Shown here: positions 48,479-56,820 of the stretch, in pieces
Numbering within the stretch: the first letter of the stretch is position 1
How the letters are laid out: each line of letters opens with the position of its first letter
NCBI RefSeq assembly: GCF_928381405.1
Contig: NZ_CAKMSB010000010.1
Location: 1 to 64,000 of the forward strand
Direction of reading: 5' to 3'
Origin: Rothia nasisuis
Lineage (GTDB): Bacteria; Actinomycetota; Actinomycetes; Actinomycetales; Micrococcaceae
Length of the DNA: 64,000 bases
Notes under the pieces: generated by a model
The model's database searches: none
The model's input: only the letters and a program-made list of their open reading frames with translations
Told to the model about the DNA's origin: nothing
Position numbers and translations under genes: made by a program

Positions 48479-48638
48479 GAGGCTTATTCAAAAGTGCCTT
48501 CACCCCGGCTTCCCAGGCTCGCGCTTGCTGCCAACCCTCTCGCCTGGTTCGCTTCGCTCACGAGGCGATTCACGCCAGCCGCCGAGCCAGCAGCTTCGCT
48601 GCGAGCCTGGGTCGCCTGATTACTTTTGAATAAGCCTC
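48479..48638 (+). repeat. 160-bp palindromic element with inverted termini (copy 1)
   Basis: Begins GAGGCTTATTCAAAAGT and ends with its exact reverse complement ACTTTTGAATAAGCCTC. The bases ATA flank both ends, a possible 3-bp target duplication. The interior is GC-rich, with CAGCAGCTTCGCTGCGAG-type hairpins and no gene. Its two ends match those of copy 2 in reverse order, so the copies are in opposite orientation. It sits 42 bases after the DUF262 stop. Confidence 0.9.
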
Positions 48639-49081
48639 ATAGATAACTAGTTATGTCATATTTTAACTACCAAAACCAAAATGCTCGAAGAAAATATCGC
48701 TCCCCCATATTTAGTAGTCAAATCAGCGCTTCCTCCCATCACTGGTAGAGCTTGCTGCCCGTTTCCTCCAGGTAGTAGGTGAAGCAGGCTCACAGCGAAG
48801 CTGCTGGCTCGGATGAAGTGAGCGGGTGCGAGCGCGCGAGCACACAAGAGCGAACGGAATCCGCCGTACGGCGGGGCGTGAATCGCTGGTGATGAGCACC
48901 GAGATTCCGAGCGCGCGAGGAAAATAAATCTCGGTGCGAATCTGGCGAGCCAGCTAGCGAACCAGGCGAGAGGGTTGACAGCGAGCGTGAGCCTGCGGAG
49001 CCCCTTATGAATAACCCTCAATATTGAAGCTTATTTCAAAGTTACTTTAATTCAGAGGCTTATTGTAAGGCTATTCATAGC
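48639..49081. repeat. Mosaic of repeat fragments between the two inverted copies
   Basis: No gene. From about 48781 to 49018 lies a third repeat mosaic. It contains ATTCCGAGCGCGCGAGG followed by AAAATAA and ends in a GCGGAGCCCCTTATGAATAA terminus that matches the start of the element at 52658. Two degenerate termini follow (GAAGCTTATTTCAAAGT at 49025 and GAGGCTTATTGTAA at 49053), suggesting nested insertions. Confidence 0.75.
48739..48780 (-). pseudogene. Remnant copy of the thymidine kinase 3' end
   Basis: On the minus strand this reads YYLEETGSKLYQ and then a TGA stop, closely matching the tdk C-terminus CYLEESGGKLYQ at 54431. About 40 bases match with a handful of differences; the sequence beyond the stop differs. 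It abuts the repeat mosaic and has no gene body. Confidence 0.75.
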
Positions 49082-49455
49082 GAGGCTTATTCAAAAGTAA
49101 TCAGGCGACCCAGGCTCGGATGAAGTGAGCGGGTGCGAGCGCGCGAGCACACAAGAGGGCACGGAATCCGCCGTCAGGCGGGGCGTGAATCGCCTGGATA
49201 AGCAACGATTTTTCGCGAAGCGAAAAAGAAATCGTTGCGCATCTGGCGAGCTTGCGAGCCAGGAGCGAACCAGGCGAGAGGGTTGGCAGATGAAGTGAGC
49301 GGATGAGCATCAGTTTCCGCCCACAGGCGACAAAGAAACTGGTGCGAATCATCTGAGCGAAGCGAAGATGCAGCACACTCAGCGAACGGAATCACCTGAG
49401 CTTGCGAAGGTGTGAGCCTGGGTAGCCGGGGTGAAGGCACTTTTGAATAAGCCTC
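49082..49455 (+). repeat. 374-bp palindromic element with inverted termini (copy 2)
   Basis: Starts GAGGCTTATTCAAAAGT and ends ACTTTTGAATAAGCCTC. The interior is a string of imperfect hairpins, for example CGATTTTTCGC around GAAGCGAAAAAGAAATCG and ATCTGGCGAGC/TTGCGAGCCAG. Modules in it recur at 52658-53093 in a different order. No transposase or other gene is present, so it is non-autonomous if mobile. Confidence 0.9.
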
Positions 49456-49466
49456 ATGGCCCTCAG

Positions 49467-49922
49467 TTAGCGATTTTCAACGGTAGCGCAAGCGGTCAAG
49501 GGTTCAGGTGATAGATGCGCTAAAGAAAAGACCTTGCCGTCCCTTACTCCAAGAAGCTGATGCTCCTCATTCCAGAGAAGAACGGGGGCACCTGCGTCCT
49601 TTCTCTCACCCGATGCGTCGCGCACCTGGCCGTCCGTCGCATCTAAGAACTCAAAGAGACGAGCCGAATCATGGTTCCAGAAATACCGGCTCTGCCCATC
49701 GATTTTCAGTTGCACACGCGTACCGCGAACAGCCATAATCGTAGCCTCTTGCCAGGTCATATTCGAAGCGTTGATACCAACTGCCGGGACAATTCCGTGA
49801 CCAGCCGAGTGCAAGATACACCGCTGATTAAGCCGTGCATTTTTCTGCTGGTCATTGTGTGAAGAGCCTGAAGCAGCTTTTGAGGAAGGTAAAAACTTAG
49901 AAAAAGAGAAAAATGAAACCAC
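49467..49922 (-). CDS. Hypothetical protein
   Basis: A 151-residue protein starting with GTG at 49922, supported by a strong AGGAGG six bases upstream. I do not recognise the family. The N-terminal 32 residues are Ser/Phe-rich; the rest looks like a small beta-rich cytoplasmic domain (TIMAVRGTRVQLKIDGQSRYFWNHDSARLF spans its centre in overlapping parts). The C-terminus ends 11 bases from repeat copy 2, so an insertion may have shortened it. No signal peptide is evident. Confidence 0.55.
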   Translation of the reverse strand: MVSFFSFSKFLPSSKAASGSSHNDQQKNARLNQRCILHSAGHGIVPAVGINASNMTWQEATIMAVRGTRVQLKIDGQSRYFWNHDSARLFEFLDATDGQVRDASGERKDAGAPVLLWNEEHQLLGVRDGKVFSLAHLSPEPLTACATVENR

Positions 49923-50144
49923 AGGGGCCTCCTACATAATCGCGCTTTCACCACACCTTGTGGCGGGTGACCGATTTTCCTTTGAGGGCACCGTCTGCGT
50001 CAGGCGGTTGCCAGCCAACAAGTCAAAGGGCTTTACGTTGGGCTTCTGAATCGTGAGAAAAACGTTAGCAGGAGTAAGGGGGCTCGCGCAAGCATGAAGC
50101 GAAAGCACTCGTCAGCCGGGGCCGGCGTCCTCGCTATCAAAGTC

Positions 50145-50786
50145 CTAGAAAGTTTCGTAGCCCTCCCGGCTCATTATCACGCCGCGGCCGGTCACCGTAT
50201 TGGTACACGTCATAGCCTCGGTCTCTGAAGCGCACTCAACCGCCCCGTAACGGGCGGTTGTACCGTATTCGACCACCTGCGGTGCAGGGCCAACCTGCTG
50301 CCCCATCATAAAGAACATGGCGTCACCGCGCGGCGCAATCTCGATGCTCTCAATGTCATTTCCCAGCGGAAAAACCCAGGCAGGGCCAACAACCGAGTCG
50401 TCCGGGTACTTGGCATCGTCATAATACGAAATCACGCCGCAAGCGGCATAACCTTCAACCGCCCAAATATCGCAGCCAATGTTTCCCGTAGGGCTCATCA
50501 GAATACCGATCTGACCGTCTGCAGCTGTGCGCGTGTCAACAGGGAAAACGCTGGTGACCGGAGTGACCGCATCCGCACTTGGGGTTGGGGACGAGGACGC
50601 CCCGCCCTCCTGTGGCGCGGTGCTTGACTGTGACGTCGCCTGAGGTTGAGCACTGGTCGACTCCGCCACCTGCGAGCTGGCTTCTGTAGGCATGTGGGTA
50701 TTCTCAGGCGCTGAGGTTGAGGAGCCTCCGCAGGCGCTGAGAAGCAGAGCTGTGGCTATGACGCAAGAGAGGGAGTGGGTCTTCAT
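50145..50786 (-). CDS. Hypothetical lipoprotein
   Basis: A 213-residue exported protein with a lipoprotein signal (LLLSAC at about 14-19). A Ser/Thr/Gln/Pro-rich linker runs to about residue 75, followed by a compact domain with four cysteines (GCDIW, YAACGV, VECAS, MTCTN) that probably form two disulfides. AAAGGAA precedes the ATG. Function unknown; the conserved-looking SPTGNIGCDI opening resembles uncharacterised actinobacterial surface proteins. Confidence 0.8.
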   Translation of the reverse strand: MKTHSLSCVIATALLLSACGGSSTSAPENTHMPTEASSQVAESTSAQPQATSQSSTAPQEGGASSSPTPSADAVTPVTSVFPVDTRTAADGQIGILMSPTGNIGCDIWAVEGYAACGVISYYDDAKYPDDSVVGPAWVFPLGNDIESIEIAPRGDAMFFMMGQQVGPAPQVVEYGTTARYGAVECASETEAMTCTNTVTGRGVIMSREGYETF

Positions 50787-51044
50787 TGGCCGTTCCTTTC
50801 ACTACCTCTCTCAGGGTATCGAGAGCACGGTTAGGTAGGCAAGCTAGTCAGCCTGAACAGTTCTGAACGCCCTAGAGCTGAAGTGCTATGGTTTTGACGG
50901 CACCGTCTGACTGGAACTTTAATAAAATCAACGAACAAGGTCTGAAATCAACGGGAACGGGTATGGCTACCGGCTTAGGTAAGGCGGGTAGTAGGGCTTT
51001 GAGCTCTGATGATTAGGTAAGAGTTTTTGTTTGGAAGGAGTGTT

Positions 51045-51419
51045 ATGGGGCGGAAGAAAAGTTCTGTGGCTGGGAATATTACTGCTGTTATTGCTCTAAT
51101 AATTGTTATTACGGTAGCAGTGCTCTTGTATATCAATGATCGGGATGCGACTTATAAGGTGTGTACGGTCTCGTCGGTTAAATTGGTGTCAGACCCATCT
51201 GGTGGGGTAACATCTACGTTTTTGCGTGTTCAGACTGAAGAATGCGGTAGTTTAGGTATTACCAATATGACCATGCCTGAGGGGATGAATAAGGCTGGGT
51301 TGGCTGAGTTTCTTGAGGCTAATATTGGTAAGAAGTTTGAGTTTGAGGTGAAGGGCTTGTCATTAGGTAATGATGCCCGTGATTCTGGTGGTATTACTTC
51401 GACGACTCCTATTGAATAA
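51045..51419 (+). CDS. Hypothetical single-pass membrane protein
   Basis: A 124-residue protein with a basic N-terminus, one transmembrane helix (about 12-32) and an extracytoplasmic domain with two cysteines (YKVCTV and EECGSL). The ATG at 51045 has GGAAGGAG upstream; an in-frame start at 51027 would precede it. Base composition is lower in GC than the core genes. It is followed after 22 bases by another small membrane protein gene, probably an operon. Family not recognised. Confidence 0.65.
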   Translation: MGRKKSSVAGNITAVIALIIVITVAVLLYINDRDATYKVCTVSSVKLVSDPSGGVTSTFLRVQTEECGSLGITNMTMPEGMNKAGLAEFLEANIGKKFEFEVKGLSLGNDARDSGGITSTTPIE

Positions 51420-51441
51420 CTTTTTGGAAAGGTAAAATGTT

Positions 51442-51645
51442 ATGATTCTTGGTGTGCTTGCTGCTTTGATTGTGGCTGGTGTGAATATTCCCTTGGCTAA
51501 TATGTTGGCGGGGCGTACGTCTAGTGCGCTGAAGTTTAGTCTCTTGTATTTCCCTTTGAGTTTGGTGAGCGTGGTTCTTGGGTTTGTTCTTTTGTCTTTG
51601 TTTTTGACGTTTTCTGCTCAGGGAGACTGCAAAAAGTTCTGCTAG
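51442..51645 (+). CDS. Small hypothetical membrane protein
   Basis: A 67-residue protein with two hydrophobic segments (about 2-22 and 35-58) and two C-terminal cysteines (GDCKKFC). GGAAAGG lies about ten bases before the ATG. It follows the previous gene closely. Family not recognised. Confidence 0.55.
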   Translation: MILGVLAALIVAGVNIPLANMLAGRTSSALKFSLLYFPLSLVSVVLGFVLLSLFLTFSAQGDCKKFC

Positions 51646-52075
51646 GAGTTGACGCTGAGGTTGTGGCGGTGGTAAAGCAGGGTGATTTTGAGGGCTGGGT
51701 GAGGGCTGATGGCCTTCCGCCTGGTTTTGCCCAGGTGAGGTGGTGGGTGAGAGGGCTGTGTATAGCGTGGCGAATTGTGTGGCCGTCAGCCCGGTTGTAC
51801 GCTGGTGTGGTAACGGTCTTTTCCGGTGTGGTTTGAGGTTATTTGTAGAGATTTAACGCTCATATTTTTGCCGCTTGGTGGGGTCGTTGTCTAGTTTGGT
51901 AGGGGTGGGTGTGTTTCTACTTTTGAATAAGCCTCATTGGACATTAAAGAAACATTGGCACGTGAATGGACACGTTATTTACATGGTGAGGTTCAAGTTA
52001 GGCCAATTAACGGCGACCACTACTCAATTTTTCGGGAAGCAGACGGATTATCTACACTTAAGGAGGTTCTTTCTG
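51646..52075 (+). other. Intergenic region with a possible short frame and a solo repeat end
   Basis: An uninterrupted frame continues to a TGA near 51838 and could encode about 57 residues from a GTG at about 51665 (VAVVKQGDFEGWVRADG), but no convincing ribosome binding site is present. The solo repeat terminus lies at 51919-51935. The last 130 bases are AT-rich and lead into the HXXEE gene. Confidence 0.4.
51919..51935 (+). repeat. Solo right terminus of the repeat family
   Basis: ACTTTTGAATAAGCCTC, identical to the right ends at 48638 and 49455, without a matching left end nearby. It marks a junction: the sequence is GC-rich to its left and AT-rich to its right. Confidence 0.8.
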
Positions 52076-52600
52076 ATGTTTGCCAATGAGAGACGTTGCG
52101 CGAAATTACTACTAGTGTTTTTTGCGATTCATAATTTGGAGGAGATCTCCCATTTTTCACAGGATCTGGAAAAACTACCCTACTGGGTTAGAGCAAAAGG
52201 GCCTTGGAGGGATAGAAACTCTTTTGCCCTGGCAACTGCTCTGCTGACTGCGGTAGTAGGTGCTCTTTCGAAGAGGGGGCACAGGTCAAAAGAAATACCT
52301 CATGCTATCCTTTTGGGCGGCCCTTCGGCAGCATTAGCCGGAAACGCTTTATCTCATGTAGTAAGAGCTGTGTTTCAAAGGCGATATAACGGCGGGCTTT
52401 TGACTGCACCTATTATGGGTTTATTCTCAGTTCGCGTGTTCTTCTTATCAACCCGATCGATTAGCGATTGTCTGCGACGAAGAATTTTTATTTTCGGAAA
52501 TATAGCAGCATTTCCAAGCATTTTAGGTTCTCTATATCTCGGGCTATTCATAAATCGTCTTCTCAAAAATTTATATAATTTTCCAAAATATCTTATTTAG
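52076..52600 (+). CDS. HXXEE domain membrane protein
   Basis: A 174-residue protein from the ATG at 52076, chosen because AAGGAGG lies nine bases upstream; a longer frame to 51875 crosses a repeat end and is rejected. It has the HXXEE motif (IHNLEE, about 18-23), a second conserved histidine in ALSHVVRAV, and YNGGLLTAP, which together match the HXXEE family of multi-pass membrane proteins. Function unknown. It is AT-rich and flanked by repeat elements, which suggests transfer. Confidence 0.72.
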   Translation: MFANERRCAKLLLVFFAIHNLEEISHFSQDLEKLPYWVRAKGPWRDRNSFALATALLTAVVGALSKRGHRSKEIPHAILLGGPSAALAGNALSHVVRAVFQRRYNGGLLTAPIMGLFSVRVFFLSTRSISDCLRRRIFIFGNIAAFPSILGSLYLGLFINRLLKNLYNFPKYLI

Positions 52601-52657
52601 AAAAATATGTTATGACAGTTAAAATTATCAGCGGCAAAAGTCTTCAAAAAACTATTG

Positions 52658-53093
52658 GAGCTTATTCATAAGGGGTTCCGCAGGCTCACGCTGGATGCAG
52701 CCCAGCGGCTTCGCCTATTCCGTCGTCAGCCCTTCTTTCCTCGCGCGCTCGGAAGCTGCCGACTCCATCCGAGCAAGTGAGGAAGTAAATCTGCGGGCTT
52801 CAATGACGTAAGCCCGACCCTCTCGCCTAGTTCGCTCCTGGCTCGCAAGCTCGCCAGATGCGCAAGGCTTTCTTTTTCGCTTCGCGAAAAATCCTTGCTT
52901 ATCCAGGCGATTCACGCCCCGCCGCCTTGCGGCGGATTCCGTGCCCTGAGGGCGTTGCATCTTCGCTTCACTCAGATAATTCGCACCAGTTTCTTTTCGC
53001 TTGTGGACGGGAACTGTTGCTCATCGGCTCACTTCATCCGACCCAGCAGCTTCGCTGCGAGTCCGGGGTGCCTCTATCCTTAGGAATAGCCTC
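52658..53093 (+). repeat. 436-bp palindromic repeat mosaic (copy 3)
   Basis: Begins GGAGCTTATTCATAAGGGG and ends near TTAGGAATAGCCTC, a decayed form of the family terminus. It contains the same modules as copy 2 (the CTCGCCTAGTTCGCTCC to GATTCCGTGCC block and the CATCTTCGCTTCACTCAG to CACTTCATC block), but in the opposite relative order. Strong hairpins are frequent. No gene. Confidence 0.85.
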
Positions 53094-53225
53094 TAAACAA
53101 GTCAGTTCTCCAAGCAGTACCCGGTGAAGGCGTAAAGCTCATCCACTTCGGCGAACCCGTAACCCCTGGAGCGCACCCGTCCAACAAGGTCCCGAGAAGG
53201 AGCCTACTGCCTCACTACCGAACAA
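53094..53225 (+). other. Coding-like remnant
   Basis: One frame reads VLQAVPGEGVKLIHFGEP then VTPGAHPSNKV; another continues EGAYCLTTEQREAVYLLAPG. Joined by a frameshift near 53190 these look like a decayed gene tail. There is no start and no family was recognised. Confidence 0.3.
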
Positions 53226-53268
53226 AGAGAGGCTGTTTACCTGTTAGCACCAGGTAAACAGCCTCTCT
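53226..53268. terminator. Terminator of the Ser-rich lipoprotein gene
   Basis: An 18-bp perfect stem, 53226-53243 with 53251-53268, with a seven-base loop. It lies 24 bases beyond the lipoprotein stop. Confidence 0.8.
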
Positions 53269-53291
53269 CTCAGGAGACGAGATGGTGGCCC

Positions 53292-54053
53292 TTACGCCTT
53301 CGTCAGAGACTGGGCAATCTCGGTCAGAAGATCCTGGGTGGCAGTTGCATCACTCGTAGAAACAGTAATGATGCTAAAGCCCTGGCCCGTACCAGAGGGA
53401 ACAATGAGGTAGGCTCCCTGCACAGACACACCTGAGACATCGAGGGTGTAGCTCTGCTGAGCACCCTGCCCCAAGGGGGTATCAACAGTCTTGTACTCGC
53501 CGGGAGTAGCGCCTGCAGCCTCAACCATCTGAGCCATATCAGCTTCGGTAGGAACGCTACTGGCTGCAACCGGCTCCGAATTGACATTGACGTTCTGAGT
53601 GAATCCTGAGCTGTCGGGGGTAGTAGATGAAGCCATCAAATCAAGCTGTGCCAGCTGTTGCTGAATCTGTTCAGCAGAAAAAACGCTTCCTTCTGCGGCC
53701 TGCTCCAGGTAGCCCTGAACTGCAGCATCATCAGCCAGAGCTTCACTGTTAAGCTCCGTCCAGTCACCAGGAACACCAAAAGAGATTCCATTATTAGGAG
53801 CAACCACTGCCTTGTACCCCTCGGGCATAACCGGTTCAGCTGCGGCCTCTGAAGATGCAGACTCACTAGTAGACTCTGTGGGGGCCGCTGAGCTTGAAGC
53901 AGAACTCTCAGCTGAAGAAGAGGATGAGGAAGCAGAAGAAGATGAGGACGAAGAGGAGCTAGCATCGTTGTTTGAGCCGCAACCTGCCAGTACTGCAATG
54001 GCCATGAGGGCTACCGAAGGGGCTGCAACCAAGCGTGACTTTACCGAAATCAT
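53292..54053 (-). CDS. Ser-rich hypothetical lipoprotein
   Basis: A 253-residue exported protein. The lipobox is VLAGC, followed by a low-complexity linker of almost pure serine with alanine (about 30-75) and a folded C-terminal domain of about 170 residues (ISFGVPGDWTELNSEAL to the end). The domain resembles LpqN/LpqT-type or similar single-domain actinobacterial lipoproteins, but I cannot fix the family. The ATG at 54053 gives a proper signal peptide; a start at 54110 adds a charged segment and is rejected. Confidence 0.8.
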   Translation of the reverse strand: MISVKSRLVAAPSVALMAIAVLAGCGSNNDASSSSSSSSSASSSSSSAESSASSSAAPTESTSESASSEAAAEPVMPEGYKAVVAPNNGISFGVPGDWTELNSEALADDAAVQGYLEQAAEGSVFSAEQIQQQLAQLDLMASSTTPDSSGFTQNVNVNSEPVAASSVPTEADMAQMVEAAGATPGEYKTVDTPLGQGAQQSYTLDVSGVSVQGAYLIVPSGTGQGFSIITVSTSDATATQDLLTEIAQSLTKA

Positions 54054-54430
54054 TCTGTGTCTCTTATCAAAATCGAAGGTACGTGACCTGCTCAGTTTAT
54101 CGTTTTGCAACCCTATTGCCTACTCAGGCGGCCCCTCTTATGCAAGGCCACAGCCCATTTCCCCAAAACAGAAGCGCATCTGGCGGATGGATATTAATGC
54201 TTTATACAAGAGGGGAGAACAGATAAAAAATCCCTTTTACCTGGGTTTTCATCAATTTCATATCATATTTTATATTTCCAATGAAAGTAAATTGATGAAA
54301 ATTATTTTACTGTGCGTAGCCATTTATAGGGATAAGATTAGACCGCAATTTGAGACCAAGCCACAACGCGCGACAGGCCTTTTAAGCTCCCGTCCGAGCC
54401 TCATAGGTCATGCCAACAAGTGGGAGCAGC
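54054..54430. other. Intergenic region, partly AT-rich, with a hairpin
   Basis: No gene seen. A 13-bp inverted repeat, TTTTCATCAATTT (54246-54258) with AAATTGATGAAAA (54289-54301), lies downstream of tdk in an AT-rich stretch and may end tdk transcription. Short frames across it lack ribosome binding sites. Confidence 0.55.
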
Positions 54431-55051
54431 TCACTGGTAGAGCTTACCTCCCGATTCCTCCAGGTAGCAGCTGGGGCAGAGCGACTCATACCCAACGTAT
54501 ACGCCGTCAATAGCAACCTGGTCACCGGCAAAAACAAACTTTCCATCAACGGTACGGCCGTTAAAAAGCGCCTTGCGACCGCACCGGCAAATGGTCTTCA
54601 ACTCCTCAAGGGTGTGGGCGATCTCCAGTAGACGGGCAGAGCCGGGGAAGGCCCGCGTCCTAAAGTCCGTACGAATGCCGTAGCACATGACCGGCACGTT
54701 CTCTTCCACCGCAATCCGCATCAGGTCATCCACCTGCTCAGCGGTCAAAAACTGGGCCTCATCCACCAGCAGGCAGGAGACGGGCAGGTGCCAGTGCATG
54801 CGGTCATCATCGGCGTTAGGCTCAGCAGCAGCGTGGAAGAGCTCGCCCACCGAGTCATCCGAACCCACCAAGAAATCAGCCTGGCGGGTCACCCCCAGGC
54901 GGGACACGATCTCAGTATCGCCCTTGGTGTCCACCTGCGGCTTGGCCAGCAGCACCCGCTGGCCCCGCTCCTCATAGTTATGGGCAGCCTGCAGCAGTGC
55001 AGTAGACTTACCCGAATTCATGGCACCAAAACGGAAATAGAGCTTAGCCAC
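54431..55051 (-). CDS. tdk: Thymidine kinase
   Basis: Phosphorylates thymidine for salvage. The 206-residue type II enzyme has P-loop FGAMNSGKST, Walker B LLVDEAQFL, and two zinc-binding cysteine pairs (CRCG and CPSC). The GTG at 55051 has GAAAGGTG upstream; the longer frame to 55105 adds an Arg/Trp-rich stretch and is rejected. Its 3' end, CYLEESGGKLYQ, has a diverged copy at 48739. Confidence 0.94.
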   Translation of the reverse strand: MAKLYFRFGAMNSGKSTALLQAAHNYEERGQRVLLAKPQVDTKGDTEIVSRLGVTRQADFLVGSDDSVGELFHAAAEPNADDDRMHWHLPVSCLLVDEAQFLTAEQVDDLMRIAVEENVPVMCYGIRTDFRTRAFPGSARLLEIAHTLEELKTICRCGRKALFNGRTVDGKFVFAGDQVAIDGVYVGYESLCPSCYLEESGGKLYQ

Positions 55052-55159
55052 GCGGCCACACCTTTCAACCCAGAACACGTACACAGAGAACAAAAACCAA
55101 ACCACACCATTCTAGCCCGGCCCACTCCCCCGCTCACAGGCGTCCTACCCTATGAAAAA

Positions 55160-55190
55160 GGGAGGGCCCCGGAAAACCCGGTACCCTCCC
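55160..55190 (-). terminator. Terminator of the amino-acid permease gene
   Basis: A GGGAGGG/CCCTCCC stem (55160-55166, 55184-55190) with further internal CCGG pairing. On the minus strand it is followed by TTTTT. Confidence 0.8.
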
Positions 55191-55207
55191 CTTCCTCACA
55201 AAGAAAC

Positions 55208-56707
55208 TTACTTGCCTGAGACCTCGAGGCCTGAGGCGTCCACGTCTTTGAGCGGGATAGTCTTTGAGCCGGTTACCAGCTTGTGCACCAGCCAGACACC
55301 CACAATGATGGGCAGGCCGATGTAGGCCGAAACAACCTCAAACCACTGGCCCGCAAAAATAGCGTTGTAGTTCTGGCCAGCAATCACCAGAAGGCACATT
55401 AGGAGCGCAACGACGGGGCCAATCGGGAAGAGCGGTGCCTTGTAAGGCAGATCGTTGACGTCATTGCCCTGGGCCACGTAGGCGCGGCGGAAGCGGTAGT
55501 GACAGATAGCCACACCCACCCAGGTAATAAAACCTGAGAGACCAGAGATGTTAATGAGCCAAGTATAGGCAGAGCCCTCACCCACAATGGCCGACACAAA
55601 CCCAAAGAGACCAATCGCTGCGGTCATCAACAGCGCGGGCATAGGGATGCCTCGGGAGTTGATTCGCGCAAAAATCTTGGGCGCGCGGCCCTCCAGCGCC
55701 AGGGCGTAAAGCATACGCGACGACACGTAGAGACCCGAGTTGCCGGCTGAGAGGATAGCGGTCAGAATGACGGCGTTCATCACCGAGGCCGCGAAAGCGA
55801 TACCCAGATTTTCGAAGACCATGGTGAAGGGTGAGTAGGCGATGTCAGTCTCATCTGAACGGAGCAGGTTGGGGTGGGTGTAGGGAATCAGGGTGCCGAT
55901 GACGGCGATGGCACCGATATAGAAGAGCATGATGCGCCAGAACACGCTTTTGAGGGCGCGGGGCACGTCGCGGCGGGGATTCTCAGATTCACCGGCAGCA
56001 ACACCAATCATTTCGGTGCCCTGGAAGGAGAAACCTGCAACCATAAAAATCGCCAGGATTGAGAGGAAGCCACCCTTGAAGGGGGCTTCCCCCTCGGTCC
56101 AGTTAGCGAAACCGTTGTCGTGGTTGCCTAAAATACCGAAAATCATGGCGACGCCGGCAATCAGGAAGACGATAACGGTGACCACCTTGATGGTGGCTAG
56201 CCAGAATTCTGATTCGCCGTAGGAGCGGGCTGAGAGCACGTTGATGCCCAGAATAATGGCCAGGAAGACGCCAGCCCAGACCCAGCCTGGGACGTCCGGC
56301 AACCAGTAGGACATAATGACGCCGGCGGCCACCAGCTCGGCAGCTACGGTAATGGCCCAGTTGAACCAGTAGTTCCAGCCCATGGCAAAGCCGAAGGAGT
56401 CTGAGACGTAGCGAGAGGCAAAGGTCTGAAAGGAGCCTGCCACCGGCAGGTTGGCAGCCATCTCGCCCAGGGACTGCATGAGCAACAGCACCATGATGCC
56501 AATCAGGGCGTAGGCCAGAAGGGCGCCGCCGGGACCGGCTTCTGCGATGGTGGAGCCTGATGCTACGAATAGGCCGGTACCGATCGCGCCGCCGATGGCA
56601 ATCATGGAGAGGTGGCGGCTAGCCAGCCCGCGTTTGAGCTGTTCCTTGCTGTTCGCCGAATTCTGCGGGGAGCGCTGCCAGGGCGCGGAGTTCGCTTCAG
56701 TAGGCAT
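55208..56707 (-). CDS. Amino-acid permease (APC superfamily)
   Basis: Proton-coupled amino-acid importer of 499 residues with 12 membrane segments. The family opening RHLSMIAIGGAIGTGLFVASG and later SFQGTEMIGVAAGESENPRRDVPRA are typical of the AAT family (LysP, GABA, proline and aromatic permeases). The combination is closest to lysine-type permeases, but the substrate cannot be fixed. The ATG at 56707 is preferred over that at 56743. A GAAAG sequence lies upstream. Confidence 0.9.
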   Translation of the reverse strand: MPTEANSAPWQRSPQNSANSKEQLKRGLASRHLSMIAIGGAIGTGLFVASGSTIAEAGPGGALLAYALIGIMVLLLMQSLGEMAANLPVAGSFQTFASRYVSDSFGFAMGWNYWFNWAITVAAELVAAGVIMSYWLPDVPGWVWAGVFLAIILGINVLSARSYGESEFWLATIKVVTVIVFLIAGVAMIFGILGNHDNGFANWTEGEAPFKGGFLSILAIFMVAGFSFQGTEMIGVAAGESENPRRDVPRALKSVFWRIMLFYIGAIAVIGTLIPYTHPNLLRSDETDIAYSPFTMVFENLGIAFAASVMNAVILTAILSAGNSGLYVSSRMLYALALEGRAPKIFARINSRGIPMPALLMTAAIGLFGFVSAIVGEGSAYTWLINISGLSGFITWVGVAICHYRFRRAYVAQGNDVNDLPYKAPLFPIGPVVALLMCLLVIAGQNYNAIFAGQWFEVVSAYIGLPIIVGVWLVHKLVTGSKTIPLKDVDASGLEVSGK

Positions 56708-56820
56708 AGTGTGGTTGCTACTTTCGGTGGTAAGAGGCCCCAACAGTTCAGCTTAAGGGGCATAAGACAAACTTTAGATTACCACCGCGAGCGCTCTGGT
56801 CTACAGGCAGTCGGCGTGAT

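Noticed and set aside
48656-49440. Frames rich in Arg, Ala and Ser in the repeat mosaics
   Set aside because: They run through hairpin repeats in several frames, match no protein pattern and have no ribosome binding sites.
48479-49455. A complete insertion sequence
   Set aside because: No transposase-like frame lies between the inverted ends.
51660-51840. A possible 57-residue gene
   Set aside because: Open frame with Trp/Val-rich sequence but no ribosome binding site, no recognisable family and an uncertain start; recorded only within the intergenic entry.
51875-52075. Long N-terminal extension of the HXXEE gene
   Set aside because: It reads through a repeat terminus, while a strong AAGGAGG site supports the ATG at 52076.
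53094-53225. A real gene starting near 53100
   Set aside because: Coding-like residues are split over two frames with no start codon or ribosome binding site; at most a remnant.
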